56,000 bases of DNA from Cristatella mucedo. Taxonomy: Eukaryota > Bryozoa > Phylactolaemata > Cristatellidae. Where the stretch lies: the NCBI GenBank assembly GCA_009760855.2, contig WPIO01000009.1, positions 7,665,001-7,721,000 on the forward strand. The letters run 5' to 3'. Shown one piece after another: positions 1 to 34,990 of this stretch; position 1 is the first letter of the stretch; the number at the start of each line of letters is the position of its first letter. The translations under genes were made by a program, and so were the position numbers. The notes under the pieces were generated by a model that did not search any database, was not told the DNA's origin, and saw nothing but the letters and a program-made list of their open reading frames with translations.

Positions 1-666
1 CAGAGATGTACGGTCGGCCGGCCACCGTCTCACGACGTTTCGACTCACGAAACTTTGGGGATAGAAACTCGGCCGCGGTCACGCAAAATGTCAAAATTTA
101 TACAAGAAAACTTTCAAAATCTGCGCGCGGTCAGCATATTTGACAACGCCGCAAGCTGCAGGAAGGAAACGACGTCTGAGAGCTATGCATTGTGGGTACT
201 GAGGGCTCACTCTGGACCATTCTCGACTTCCGAAAATTTCGGCTTACGACAGTTTTTCCGGTCCCTATCTATTTCGTAAGTCGGGGGCTGACTGTATATA
301 GCTCCTTAAGAGAGCTAGATCTCTCTTTTTTAGGCAGCTTACATATGCTGTAAGCGAAGCGTGGCAACTGGTTAGTGACCAATTGAGGGCCTTAATTTAA
401 GGAGGGGGGACGGAAGGAAACGGAGGAGAGCACAATCCGCCGCGTTATGACTGATATTCATTATGCGCGGCCTCTTAATCATAACGGCTCAGAACCAATT
501 CTGGAATAACCTGCGGCCAAGGCAGAATAAAAGCCGAAGCCGTGTAAGAAGGTGGCAGTTTTTCGTCGGGAGTTGGCCTTAGAGTTTGAGCAATGAGTTG
601 TACTGCAGATTGTGTTGTTGTTTGCAGATTCAGTTGTACTGCAGATACAACGGGCGATTGATCGAA

Positions 667-1012
667 ACGCGAGTTGTTACGCGTCGTGGCCGCTGCTGAG
701 TGGCCAGTAGCCCTCAGTCACGGTCAAATAGACTTCTCGGCGTTGTGGATATAAACTCGTCACGTTAAAATATGGGCGCCTTTCGTCGCGACCGCGTTCG
801 ACTACTGCTCGCTGTACCTTCGCGCGAGCGGCGCGTTGGCGCTGCACCTGCAACTCGCCTTGCCGTAATTCCAAGGCTCGGGGCTCTACCCGATATCCAT
901 TGCATATGGCGGCCGAGACTAGCGCCGCAAAGAGGCCTGCGTTTTCGGGCCTCTTCTTCCTGCCCGGATGTGGAAGCTGCCAGCTGCACCCCGTTGCTTG
1001 TAACAGCCGGTC
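667..1012 (+). repeat. Unnamed interspersed repeat D, copy 1
   Basis: Diverged but collinear match to 35450-35760. Shared pieces include cgtcgtggccgctg, aaatagactt, a ggatataaactc/ggatacagactt pair, and a common end with cgtggaagctgc-like sequence followed by gtttgtaac/gcttgtaac. Class unknown. Confidence 0.5.
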
Positions 1013-2160
1013 GTCGCTCTGGCGTACGTTCGGACAGCTGGCCGGATGTGGACTTGCAGGACTCCCACTCAGGAACGTCCACGAAAGCTCCGAGCGAAGC
1101 GTTAAAGTAACGGGCGGGCGCCGGCGCTAGTTCCGAATTGCGCTCGTACGACCAATCAAACTAGCAAGAACTCCAACGTCGAAGTTGCGAAAGAGCATCG
1201 GCGAGCATCTTGAGCATAGCAGGCTATTGGCTGATTTGATCGCCACGTGACTGCAGCTCGTAGCGAACTCCTAGCTACTATCCGCTGTAAGCGCCACACT
1301 GCCAACGCCAGGGTCAGCGGCAAACGTGACGGGAAGCTGGAGTGACGCAAGAGGCTACAGCTAGCTTTTGTAAATCTCACCACGAGTAACGAGCCTAACT
1401 GGGTCACTTTAATGAGAGATGCAAAAGCCGAGGCTACGGTCGAGCGGGATGAGATTCCGACAATATGCCTTGGAATATATGTCTCGCCTCGGAAGGACGT
1501 GCATGCAATTGGGATTTGAGAGGGGAAATTCTCGGCAAACTCGCCTACTCGAGATGAATGGCTAGCGCGAAGACACAGAGAAAGCGATGTGAACTGTTCG
1601 ACCAGAGCACATTGTTTAATGCTATAGTGTCAAGGCCACCTCTCAGTTGTATGTGCCGGCTTCGTTTTTTAGACAGCTGCCATGCGAAAGCCCCAAAAGT
1701 CGATTAATATGAGCGGTTGTCAAATTTTTCCTGGACAGTTGTTGACCAAGAGAGTGCAGATTTCGATATTATTGAGTTAGATTGACTGGCGCACATTGAA
1801 CTAGCTAGATAGCCAGTACACTAGATTGACCACGGAATCAGGTCTGTGTAGGGGGACTCGGAGACGGCGCTACCCCCCTCTAGGAAGAGGTGGGCGGGGA
1901 GATAGGAGAAGAAGACTTCGGTTGGTTTGTTGAGCTATGTCTCCGGACCTTGCAGAAGCAGCCATTTCAAGGCACTTTATGTATGATGGAAAGGAAGCCT
2001 GCTAATTTACGACATGCTCAATTGCAGCATGGATAAGCACATACAGGTAAAGAACGATTTACACAGATGGAGTAAGTGCTTCGAGAAACAGGCGGGCTTT
2101 CTTAGTTTCTTTTACATTTCGTCAAGTCCGCAGTTTCGTGATGTTAGTCGATTGTGTATA

Positions 2161-2201
2161 TCTCTCTCCCGTTCCCTCTCTCTCTCTCTCTCTCTCCCTC
2201 T
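2161..2201. repeat. CT microsatellite
   Basis: Mostly (CT)n with a few interruptions. Confidence 0.9.
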
Positions 2202-2572
2202 TCTGGTCTGTCACTCAGCTATTCTCTAAAAATTGCTTTGCCTTGTCTTTACCACGGTATGCGATAGACTTACAATCATCTGAAGGAGACTTAAAGATAG
2301 ACTCTTAGTCATCTGAAGGAGTCGATTCGATGGACTCGGTTCGTAGTGCTGGGGAGGGGCGTCGGAATTTCTGAATTCCTCCCCAGGCCTGGACGGTTGG
2401 CGGACATTGGCGCCGATTAAAATTGCCAAAAGTACGCTGGGTCACATCAACTTTGGCTCTCACTGTTTTTTCCCCCGCACAATCAACTTTAATTATTTAA
2501 GAGAGTATTAGCAACAGTCTTTCAGCAGCTAAACTCTATGTAGCATTCTTTTTAACTCCAGGCGTAAAATAA

Positions 2573-2705
2573 GGCTAGCTGATTTAGTGGCGTACTTAAT
2601 GTAGCGACAGAAGAGCCTTATCGGCTATTACCACAGCTTGCAGTGGGAAATACAAGATTGCCTGCTGCAGGGCTCGAACCGAATCTGGATTCGTCCAAAT
2701 GCCAC
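2573..2705 (-). mobile_element. SINE-A copy (diverged)
   Basis: Read on the reverse strand it has a degenerate B box near 2672, then the family's internal gataRccgtaaaggctcttctgtcgc-like block and the agctga end. Truncated or diverged relative to the other copies. Confidence 0.5.
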
Positions 2706-3106
2706 GGGTTCCGGCCATAAATTGCAAAAGTGATTACGATATCTGCACATGCATTAGTGTTAGTTGATGAGGGTGTACAACGACCTTCTGTACGATGCTG
2801 ATTAGGGCAGGGCCTCTCTGCTACTCCAGTAGATCCATATCTGTCAGCAGCATTTGACACAAATGACCGTCGAATCCTTTTGGAGCTCCCCTCGACACGA
2901 CTAGGTATTACTGGTAAAGTATTAGACTGGGTTAGGTCCCACCTCAGTGAGAGATATCAGTGTAGCAGTGATAAGCTGTCGATCGTCCTCGGAGCCTCTC
3001 AAAGTGTGGGCAAAAAATGGCTACCGGTTATCCATCGAGCCCTCACAGTTTGAGATAACGCACCTATTTATCACAGCATTTGTTTGGTCCTTGTGATTCA
3101 GTTTGG

Positions 3107-3240
3107 CCCAGGGGTTAGTGTGCTCGCACCGACCAAGATGTGGACGAGGTCGTGGGTTCTAGCCCCGTGGCATATGTGAAGCTCCTGAATAGAGATTAAG
3201 TTGCGTTAGGGCGCTATACAGATGAATTATATTTTTATTC
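3107..3240 (+). mobile_element. SINE-B copy (tRNA-derived)
   Basis: Begins with an A-box-like ggttagtgtgctcgcaccg. A B-box-like gtgggttctagcccc follows. It then has an L2-like tail: gctcctgaatagagattaag, then gcgctatacagatgaatt. Confidence 0.65.
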
Positions 3241-4106
3241 TATTTTATTTGTCCTTAGTATGCTGATTCGTGCTGACGCCGTGCATGCTGCCACTAAACA
3301 TATGTGCATGTTCGCCCTGTGCATGTCACCTCTAATCACGTTATGCTTAATAAAAATAATAATAATTATGCACTTGATAAAGCGCCCTCAGAGAACTCAA
3401 TCTCTTTCCAGGCGCTTTACATTTGCTGCAAAGGGAAATGCAATTGAATGGTAAGTAAAGTCATGCTTGAAAAACAAACAAAATGAATAATATAGTTTGG
3501 GATGACATGCACAGGGTCAGCATGCAAATGTGGTTAGTGGCAGCATGCACAGTGTCAGCACGCATAAGCACATCAAGGACGAATCACAAGGACCCACTAA
3601 ATGCTGTCCTAAATAGGTGTGTTTTTAAGTTCCTTTTAAATGTGGTCAGGTCAGGGGATGTGCTGACGCAAGTCGGGACGGAGTTCCAGGCTTTGGGAGC
3701 ATACGAACTAAATGCACGGTCTCCACAGGATTTAAGGTTTTTATGAGGTATTGGTAGACTTTTGGATTCCGAAAAGCGGATGGTACGATACTTGGCCTGA
3801 TGGGGGAGTATATCTGAGAGATAGGCTGGAGCCAAAGAATAAAGTGACCTAAAAGTGAGCGATAAAACCTTGAAGTCAATCCGTTGCTTGACTGGTAGCC
3901 AGTGCAGGTCGGCGAGAAGTAGAGTAATGTGGTGACTGCGACGCTCACGACAGACAAGCCTAGCTGCAGAGTTTTGCACCAGCTCCAATCACCTGATCGC
4001 ACGTGCCGGTAGGCCAGTAAGCAGTGAGTTGCAGAAGTCAAGACGGGATGTCACGAATGCATGGACCAACTTGGACGTGGTAACCTTATCTAAACAAGCC
4101 CGAATT

Positions 4107-4657
4107 TTAGCAATGTGAAGGCTGGGAGGGATCAAAGCAAAGGTACAACTGAGTGTCATCTGCATAGAAGTGAAAGCCTAGATTGTGCTTGGCAATCACA
4201 TCAGCAAGAGGCAGAGTATAAACCGTGAAAAGAACCGGACCTAGCACGGAGCCCTGAGGTACTCCATATTTCAGAGGTACTTCAGATGATCTTTGTCCAT
4301 TCACGTCAATAATCTGGAGTCTCCCACTGAGATAGGACCTGAACCACTGCAGAGCAGTGCCAGTGATGCCCAGGCGAGATGAGAGGCGCTCTAGGAGAGC
4401 TTTGTGATCGATGGTGTCAAAAGCTGCCGAAAGATTGAGCAAAACAAGCAGAGACACTCTACCCATGTCTGCATTCCTAAGTAGGTCGTTGTACACCTAA
4501 GCAATGCTGACTCTGTGGAGTGATTAGCTCTAAAGCCAGAGTGGAACTTACTAGCAAGGTGTGAGGTTTCGATATATGAGTTCAGCTGGTCTGCCACGAC
4601 CCGTTCCAGTGTCTTTGATAGAAATGGTAGAAGGGAGACTGGGCGGTAGTTGCTCAA
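4107..4657 (-). pseudogene. Reverse transcriptase fragment of the L2 element
   Basis: Two overlapping reading frames hold the RT palm: YRPVSLLPFLSKTLERVVAD in one; DTIDHKALLERL, GVPQGSVLGPVLF and FYADDTQLY in the other. A frameshift around 4490-4500 separates them, and a stop follows the YADD block. The product would not be active. It is part of the LINE above. Confidence 0.8.
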
Positions 4658-4833
4658 ATTCTCTTGGTGTAGTGTCGCTTTCTTGAGACGTGGCCTGACT
4701 ACAGCTTTTTGAAAGGTGCTGGGACATGACCTGAGGATAATGACATATTAATGATGTTAGTTATGCATGGCAGCAGCAGATCAATGCAACGTAGGAGCAG
4801 GACAGTGGGAATAGGGTCCAGAGGACTTGTTGT

Positions 4834-5568
4834 CTACTTTGATTTCGATACGAACTTTAGGACTGGATCACTAGTGACCTGCTTAAATGCAGACATTGAG
4901 GTGCAGCCAGGAACCGAGGAACAGCATTCTAGTGGGGAGGTTGTCATCGCAGCGATGGATTCCCTGGTCTTGCCTATCTTCTGCACGAAGAATCGAGAGA
5001 AGCGATAGGCGAGATCATCACAAGGATCATCAGGTAAGGAGCTAATCTGGGAACGGTTGAGGAGATGGCTTATTGTCGACATCAGCATTTTTTGATTGTG
5101 CATCTGTGATTCAACAATGTTTCTATAGAGGCTAGACTTGGCCTTTGCTAGGATCGATTGGTACGACCTACAGTAGTCTTCATATGCCTGTCGATGGACA
5201 GTTAGTCTGGATCTTTTGTATGCTTTTTCAAGCTTTCGTTTAGTAGACCTGGCTAGTTTAATGTCTGTGGTAAACCATAGGCCGTCTCGGCGGGGGCGCA
5301 CAGTGCGCTTTGTCAGAGGTGCAAACTCGTCGAGCGTGTCAGCTAGTGTCGTGTTGTAGCTATCTACCAATGATGACAGATCGGAGGGAGGACTGAGCAG
5401 CAGAAGAGAAGCAGATATTCTCGCACGGACAGCATCGATGTCAAGGGTCTTGAGGTTTCGCGATTCACAGGTGATTTTAGAGGAGGAGGATGTGGGCACA
5501 CACTGTAGATTGAATGAGATCTGCATGTGGTCAGGTAAGCAGGATTTGGTAATAATTGGTGATGACAA
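4834..5568 (-). pseudogene. L2 element ORF2 N-terminal fragment (endonuclease end and linker)
   Basis: A 244-codon open frame with a PLTKRTVRPRRDGLWFTTDI motif, typical of the segment between endonuclease and RT in L2/CR1-like elements. It contains no complete endonuclease; upstream sequence is lost. Confidence 0.7.
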
Positions 5569-5576
5569 AGTGTATT

Positions 5577-5682
5577 GTGCATGCTACCACTAACAATTCA
5601 ATCTCGGTTCCTTTACAGCATATGTAAATTGCCTAGAAAGAGATTAAGTTCTCCTAGGTAGCTATACAATTGTATTGTTATT
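5577..5682 (+). mobile_element. L2 3' tail fragment
   Basis: Contains gtgcatgctaccactaacaa, then ttgcctagaaagagattaag and the TATT-rich end. Forward orientation, abutting the reverse LINE on its left and a SINE on its right. Confidence 0.6.
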
Positions 5683-5845
5683 ATGCACACTAGGTAAGGC
5701 GGTTGCTTTTCACGGTCCAGAGATCGTGGGTTCGAATCCTGCGGTGGGTGATCCTTTATCGCCACCCCAAGCGGTGGTGATAGCAGTAAAGGTTTTTCTG
5801 TCGCTATACAAAAAGAGGCCACTAAATCAGCTAGTATTTTTCTTA
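5682..5845 (+). mobile_element. SINE-A copy (tRNA-derived)
   Basis: RNA polymerase III promoter relics: an A-box region cactaggtaaggcggttgc and a perfect B box ggttcgaatcc. They are followed by the family body (gatcctttatcgccac, ggtggtgatagcagtaaagg, gtcgctatacaaaaagaggc) and the tail ctaaatcagctagtattttt. It is not a functional tRNA: no cloverleaf acceptor stem closes. Confidence 0.75.
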
Positions 5846-5879
5846 TTACTATTACATCATGACTAAATCTAAGTTCCAT

Positions 5880-7040
5880 TTCTTTCTGCCAGTTATGCTG
5901 TTCTCCCTCTCGCCGATGTCATTGCCAAATCTCGGCTTTCATTTCTATTCTTAAGACACTCAGCTCTCTCCATCTTTGACCTTCCAAGCATCTTGTGCTG
6001 CGTCCGACTCACTTACCTCCCCTTGCAGCCCACGTCGATGGCATTCGCACTTGGATGGCTACCGAATTCCCAAAGCTCAGCGATGATAAGATCAACATAT
6101 TAGTTATGGACAAGCTCGTGTCACTCTTAAGCTGCAAGACCTTAATCTTTAATGTTGGTTCATCCAGCATCCATCCTCTGCCTTCAATCTGAGTGAGCAA
6201 AACGACATCTCGTAGGATGAGTACATTTTCTCCGATGTCAAGTCGTGTCCTATTTCTGCTTTCATCTAGGGACCGTCACCAAAATTAAGTGCTGCGTGGA
6301 CAAGAGCTCGAGAGCCATGCTGGTTCAGAGGCGTCGCACCCTCGCAACATCGCGTCTAGACAATGCTAATCCCTTTACACAGGACTTCCGGCACGTGCGA
6401 AATAATCGTCGGTACAACTCAGCAGCTCGTCTGTTCTGTGGTCGAAGGCGTAGCTGCCGTACCACACCACATCTGTCTGAGCTTCGCCTGCTCCCCATCA
6501 CTAAACGATTCGACTTCAGTCAACCGCATCGACTTCAAGGTTTTGTCACTCACTATTAGGTCCTTTCATTCCTTGGCTCCAGCCTACCTATTAGATCTAC
6601 TCCCCCACCAGGCTAAGCATCGTACCTCCAGTTTTTCGGAATTAATCGTTTACCTTTACTCCGTACGAACCTCAAATCCTTTGGATACCATGCCTTTAGT
6701 TCCTATGGTTCCAAAGCCTTAAACTTACTTTCAACTTGCGTCACGACATCTCCTGACTTTATGACATTAGTAAACTAAAAACGTATCTATTTATCACAGC
6801 ATTTAGTGGGTCCCTATGATTCATCCTTTATGTGTGTGTTAACACTGTGCATGCTGCCACTAACCATATTTGCATGCTGACCCTGTGCATGTCACCCCTA
6901 ACCATGTTACTCTTGTTGTTTATTGAGCACGGGGCCACTAACCATTCAATCATGCTTCTTTTGCAGCAAATTTCAAGTGCCTAGAAAGAGATTTGAGTTC
7001 TCTGAGGGTGCTATATCAAATTTATTATTATTATTATCTT
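5880..7040 (+). mobile_element. L2-clade LINE, 3' portion, heavily decayed
   Basis: It starts in RT sequence corresponding to YAVLPLADVI with broken FHFY, then an IRTWMATEFPKLSDDKINIL block, then the C-terminal segment with VCSVV and SLTIRSFHSLAPAYLLDLLP. It ends in aagtgcctagaaagagattt, gagggtgctatatcaaa and ATT repeats. Many frameshifts and stops. Confidence 0.75.
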
Positions 7041-7098
7041 TAAGATCTTCTCTCTGGCCTACAGATGGCTTCGCTCGCTTGCACTGGCCCACCTATCC

Positions 7099-7275
7099 AA
7101 AAAAATACTAGCTGATTCAACAACCTCTTTTTTATAGCAACAAAAGAGCCTTTACGGCTATCACCACCACTTGCAGCCGCAATAAAGGATCGCCCACCGA
7201 AGGATTCGAACCCATGACCTTGGGACCGAGGTCATGAAATACAGCCACTTTACCTAGCGTGCCATCACGGCAGCC
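7099..7275 (-). mobile_element. SINE-A copy
   Basis: Reverse-strand copy with B box ggttcgaatcc (reverse of ggattcgaaccc at 7202), the tail agctagtattttttt, and the agaggttgttgaatcagct block. Confidence 0.7.
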
Positions 7276-7279
7276 TAAT

Positions 7280-7447
7280 TGCCCCTTCAGTGTACTCTCG
7301 CACCGCCAGTTTCTCCGATTCCGAACTAAATTGATATCTTTCGGTGATCGGGCCTTCCAATTCGTATGCACCGAAAGTCTGGAACCATTTAAGTGTCAGC
7401 TAAAAACGCATCTGTTCCAATCAACTTCCCCTTCTCACGCCTGAGCT
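7280..7447 (+). mobile_element. L2 ORF2 C-terminal fragment
   Basis: Encodes FRTKLISFGDRAFQF and KCQLKTHLFQS, equivalent to the SCGDRAFSSYAPKAWNS and KRNLKTHLFRT end of the LINE at 3.6-4.0 kb. Confidence 0.6.
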
Positions 7448-7689
7448 CTTTGTAATTTTTGCGTGCTTACTTGAGCTTTATTCAGTGCATGCTACCAACC
7501 AGTGGCTCTACTAACCTGTGGCTGAATGTCTTCGTATATACCTATGTTGGCAAGTTTTTTTTCATACTTTTGTCTAAGCATGATACTAGTGTGCTCCTGC
7601 ATGCAAAAATGCGGCTACCGGAGCAAGAATTGGTGCAACGTGTCCTCACGGTGACTTAGGCCGTGCTTTGGCCTCTTACCGCCCAACCC

Positions 7690-8462
7690 CCCCCCCACCT
7701 GCCCCGCCCCGCCACTGCGCTTGGGCTGGCAGGCCGAAGCCGGCCAGACCAGCCGCAGCGATCTCGGCATGCACACACAGGGCTGTGGCAATGACGGCGG
7801 TGGTGGCTATTCTGCACTCTAGAAGCAGAGTCGTCGTCGGAGCATCTCGACCCGCAGCTGCAGCTGCTCGCACTAACTCCTCCAAGTCCGTCCGCGGCTT
7901 CGAGAGCCGTTGCCCCGATGCGGGTCCGCCGTACTATACTACATACTTGTATCTAGGCCGTCGTATCCTCCGAGCAGGTTCGAGTGCTTGGGCGCCGGAC
8001 GAGCTCGAGGGTAGCCACCAGCAGCTTGGGCTGCACCTCTCTCAGAAACTGGTAGGAGGAGTCTCGATCTCCACACCCACCACCGATGCGAAAGCGATCG
8101 GAGTCACTCGGATGGGACGTCAGGTCGCTTGGAGCGATACGTCCCAGGGTTGATGAGGGGGGAGCTTCGGGCACTCGCTCGGCGGACTCTGATCACCACA
8201 GATTCGTCGTGTCACGCGGTCCGTCCGGCTCCGCTGGTCGGGAGCTCGGACGACTGTTTGCACGTTTGCGGGCCTCGGGCGGACGACAGCTGCCCCGGCC
8301 GGCGCGTGCGCGATGAAAATAGAACCGTAATGTGATTGCTCGCTCGCCTGTCACGTGACCACAACCTCTCCGTCTCCCCACTGTGGCCATCTTGGGTCAA
8401 GCTTCACCACAAAGGGTAGCCGTGCGATATTTAGGTGTGGTGGCGTCAGATAGCCGAACGCC
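7690..8462 (+). promoter_or_regulatory. CpG-rich probable promoter and 5' UTR of calsyntenin
   Basis: The stretch is GC- and CpG-rich compared with flanking repeats and ends at the calsyntenin start codon. No clear TATA box is visible close to the ATG. The start has G at -3 (gcc ATG). No transcription start can be fixed from sequence alone. Short open frames on both strands here look like a by-product of high GC. Confidence 0.45.
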
Positions 8463-31425
<22,963 letters not shown>

Positions 31426-31990
31426 GGCTGCAAATATGCTGAACACCGTCTGATGCAGAGGGCCCGTAATGTTTGCCTACGCACTGTAATCCTCCTCCTA
31501 TGCCACGTAAACCAACTCAGCGCTTGATCCACCTATCAATATCGCTCGCTGCTGGCTGACGCTGCCAACTTGTTCATAATGACCGCCTGCCTGTGCCACG
31601 CTGCTTTGTGCTGCCGAGACATCACCAGCCAACAGTGTTTTGCAGCCGTTTGCTAGGCGTTTGCAGCTTGGCCATGACATCATCAAGGCTGCATTCGCTC
31701 GAACCCTTGTTTGCACGTCGCGCTATTCTCTTCTGACTGACAAATGGTTTATCATTTAAGTTATACGTTCGTTTCATTTTGTCAGACGTGTGCACATATT
31801 GATGACCCTTTGCTCTTATGATGTGTCAATTTGTGCGTAGTTTTATACATTCCATATTTTGTGGTATCTACTTTCGCGAGCCTATTGCTGCTGCGAGCTC
31901 CTCTTGCTGGCTATGTGCTTAATGTTGTGGAGGTCGTGACGATGTGTCCTATTGTGTCAAGTTTATAACAATAAAATTAATATTAACCAG
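31426..31990 (+). other. Calsyntenin 3' UTR
   Basis: Sequence from the stop codon to just past the polyadenylation signal. It contains several T- and GT-rich runs and no open frame of note. The end is inferred from the hexamer. Confidence 0.6.
31970..31975 (+). terminator. Polyadenylation signal AATAAA
   Basis: A canonical AATAAA lies 545 bases after the calsyntenin stop. It is followed by a GT-rich stretch (ttgtttttgttgctggttgt) about 40-65 bases downstream that suits a downstream element. Confidence 0.7.
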
Positions 31991-32639
31991 ACCTTGATAT
32001 ATCGACGATACTACTGGGCTTGTTTTTGTTGCTGGTTGTTAGGTTTGTTATGCCAATGCGAATAAGAGTATATCACCTGCAACCCATTCTACAAATATTC
32101 TTTTATTGAACCATATTTACTAGCCACTTGCCATCTAACCTGGTTGCCTCCCCCCCCCCCTTGGGTGTAAGCTCAGCTGTGTCCCCTATTCGTTGCTGGC
32201 AGGCTTGATATGGCACTGTTCGGTCAGAGGTGCCCAATCGCAAATTGATCTCTCGGGATCTTGGCCTTGGTCGAGATAGACAATTCACTCGGGCTTAGGA
32301 GCGAAGGTCTCTTCTCTGCCCCCCCCCCCCGGCGCTTAACACGACATCAGTTTCGACTCCAACGGTGGCGAATTAATTGTCCAGAACTAGGCCATGCTTG
32401 GCTCTTACCAAAGAACGTGGTGTTAAAAATGCAGTGAGGATTCTACGATAAAAGGCGTTCATCAGACATGGCAGCTCAGCTGTACTTACGACCGCCAGAT
32501 GCCAAGTAACGTTCCGAAACAAATGCCTCGACGATGAAGCACGGGGTTGGCCGGCAGCTCTGACATGCGGACAATTTTTCAGCGTTTTCTCGTGACAGAT
32601 CTCACATACTCACTCAGCTCCTAAACTGAATCACCACTG

Positions 32640-32945
32640 GCGTCCTACATCCCTCTACTTGACAGTTTAAAAGATGCTTCAAAACCGGCCTGTTTCTAAC
32701 AGCATTCCCTCCGTCTGTGTGAATCGGCTGTTGTACTCATGGGTGCTGACGCTGTGCACGTTATATATGTTTCTAAAAGCATTCTCTCCATCAGTGTGAA
32801 TCACTCTTGTGTGCTCATGGGTGCTGACGATGTGCATGTTATCTATCAGATGACTTGTTATCAATTGACGTGCTTCCTTTCTAGCCTATGTAAAGTGCCT
32901 AGAGATAGATTTAGTTCTCTTAAAGAGGCTATACAGGGTCTTCTC
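32640..32945 (+). mobile_element. L2 3' UTR/tail fragment
   Basis: Contains repeated gtgctcatgggtgctgacg segments and aaagtgcctagagatagatt, then agaggctatacag. Forward orientation, adjacent to an inverted tail. Confidence 0.55.
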
Positions 32946-32947
32946 GT

Positions 32948-33025
32948 TAATAATAATAATAATACCTTGATAAAGCGCCCTCAGAGAACTCTTTTTAGGC
33001 GCTTTACATTTGCTGCAAATGAGTT
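32948..33025 (-). mobile_element. Tail-only L2 fragment
   Basis: TAA repeats, ttgataaagcgccctcagag, then ggcgctttacatttgctgc and an abrupt end. About 78 bases. Confidence 0.65.
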
Positions 33026-33439
33026 ATTATTATCTTGGAAACCAGATGATGCTGCACAGCTATTGCTTTGATACTTACTGCCCTTCGGTTTTCCGAGTGC
33101 ACGCAGTCAGTTTCGGAGACCAGTGATCTCAGGCATCACTCCGTTGTTATTTTACAAATTACAATGACACAGGGTCAACTGCCGTTGGATGAAAGTTTCA
33201 AATCGAGGGCGAAACGACCCGAAACCCCTGTGTGGGACCTGTCGGTTGCTCTACAGGATTAACTATAGAGATATCAGTGCTTTAAGCCTTGACCCTAAAT
33301 TCGCCCTGTGTGCTCGAGTCGCATTCCATTCATTGTACTGCTCGAGTGCAGGTCTATGTTGTTTAATTGCAGTTGAGCACTGAGCTGCTACTTACTCATG
33401 TGTGGTTAGCGACGGCTACTGCTGCTCGGCTTAAGCTGC

Positions 33440-33890
33440 GTTTAAACTAATGACTTCCCTTCTAAATCGGCGCCGAATTTGTGCCGATGTACCCCTGTCT
33501 TGAGCTATTGCGTCACCGCATTTTGGTCGAGGAGCCGATTCGGCCGGCTGCCTTGAAGAAGAACTGCTTCTACGTTACGTCCTGCCTAGTTGGACCAGTC
33601 GACCAATCAAACCCCAGGGCTCATCACGTACATCCCGCGACCAACACAACTATGACTGACATTCGTAGGCTCGAGTTCTGTCAGGGCGTTCTGAGAAGTC
33701 CCTGAATATGGGATGCTTATGCGTTGTAGCCATGGCTCGATTAACTAATGCACAGAAGACACCCGCTCGTCTGCATTTGAAAAGCACTGAGAAACTCATA
33801 ACGGCGAACATTACTTGGCGCTAGACACTTTTCCGAACAGCATTTTTATTTCGTTCTCATTATTTTGTATCTATTCTTTTCAGATCTACA
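33440..33890 (+). repeat. Unnamed interspersed repeat C, copy 2
   Basis: Starts near agctgcgtttaaactaatga. Includes tcgaccaatcaaaccccagg, gtaggctcgagttctgtcag and gggatgcttatgcgttgtag. Confidence 0.6.
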
Positions 33891-34024
33891 ATGAAAACTG
33901 CAGCAGCGAACTGAATTTCTGAGGGTGTTGGCCCGGGGGCTTCCGGGGGGGGGAACCTCTACTTCCTAACCAGCCTCCCACATTAGAGCAGGGCCTGCAA
34001 ACTGCGTTCACACTAGCGACTTAT

Positions 34025-34712
34025 AATAAGAATATTGCACTTGATAAAGCACCCTCAGAGAACTCAATCTCTTTCTAGGCGCTTTGCATTTGCTGCAAAG
34101 GGAAGCACGATTGAATGGTGAGTAATATCATGCTTGATAAACAAGAATAACATGGTTAGGGGTGACAAGCACAGGGTCAACATGCAAATGTGGTTAGTGG
34201 CAGCATGCACAGTGTCAGCACGCATAAGCACACGAAGGACGAATCACAGGAACCCACTAAATGCTGTCCTAAATAGGTGTTTTTAAGTTCTTTTTTAACG
34301 TGGTCAAGTCAGGGGATGTTCTGACGCAAGTCGGGAGTGAGTTCCAGGCTTTGGGAGCATACGAACTAAATGCACGGTCTCCAGAGGATTTGAGGTCCGT
34401 ACGAGGTATAGGTAAACTTTTGGATTCCGAAAAGCAGGTGGTACGATGCTTGGCCTGGTGGGGGAGTAGATCTGATAGATAGGCTGGAGCAGATAGGAGT
34501 ATAAACCATGAAAAGAATCAGACCTAGCACGGAGCCCTGATGTACCCCATATTTCAGAGGTACCGCGGATGATCTTTGTCCATTCGCGTCAATACTCTGG
34601 AGTTTCACACTGAGATAGGACCTGAACCATTGCAGAGCAGTGCCAGTGATGCCCAGGCGAGATGAGAGTCGCTCTAGAAGAACTTTGTGATCGATAGTAT
34701 CAAAACCTCCTT
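34025..34712 (-). mobile_element. L2 3' fragment with internal deletion
   Basis: Closely follows the LINE at 3.34 kb from the tail (cttgataaagcaccctcaga) to aggctggagc at about 34490. It then jumps to the RT region corresponding to about 4215 (ataaaccRtgaaaagaa). About 400 bases of the parent are missing. Confidence 0.75.
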
Positions 34713-34744
34713 GCCGACGCCAACTTTCGTCCTAGTTAGTGCGT

Positions 34745-34990
34745 TTACACTATTCGTCATTTATGTGCTTACGCGTGCTGACACTGTGCTTGCTTCTAGT
34801 AACCATAACTATATTTTGACCCTTTGCGTGTCAAACCTCACACTATCATGCTCGATGCCGTAGCGAATGTTACCACTGATCATTTGGTCATGGCTTTCTT
34901 TATGGCATCTGTAAGGTGCCCAGAGATAATCAGATCTTTGACGGTGCTATACAAATTTATTATTATTATTGTTATTGTAATTATTATTAC
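34745..34990 (+). mobile_element. L2 3' tail fragment
   Basis: gcttacgcgtgctgacactg, then gtaaggtgcccagagataat, ggtgctatacaaattta and ATT repeats. Forward orientation. Confidence 0.6.

Larger units (their letters stand above)
1..2570. other. Intergenic sequence, no gene recognised
   Basis: It contains a trace of an L2-like 3' tail on the reverse strand (about 293-352), a CpG-rich segment that is the first copy of an unnamed interspersed repeat (about 667-1012), and a short CT microsatellite (2161-2201). Open frames at 765-1130 on both strands lie in the repeat and have no recognisable domain. Confidence 0.5.
3340..5575 (-). mobile_element. L2-clade non-LTR retrotransposon, 5'-truncated and decayed
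   Basis: The longest LINE copy in the window. Reading on the reverse strand from 5568 it encodes the linker and N-terminal RT region (LWFTTDIKLARSTKRKLEKA, YEDYCRSYQSILAKAKSSLY), RT blocks (MSNYRPVSLLPFLSKTLERV, LLNLSAAFDTIDHKALLERL, GVPQGSVLGPVLFT, FHFYADDTQLYL) and a C-terminal part (LVQNSAARLVCRERRSHHIT, LHWLPVKQRIDFKVLSLTF). The YADD catalytic motif is intact, but frameshifts break the ORF near 4100 and 4490-4660. The apurinic-like endonuclease is almost wholly missing. The 3' end is a tail starting cttgataaagcgccctcaga on the forward strand next to TAA repeats. The L2 assignment is from motif memory. Confidence 0.85.

Noticed and set aside
5682-5760. tRNA gene candidates with perfect B boxes
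   Set aside because: No copy closes a cloverleaf. The head is joined to a repeated body and tail and recurs many times, so these are SINEs.
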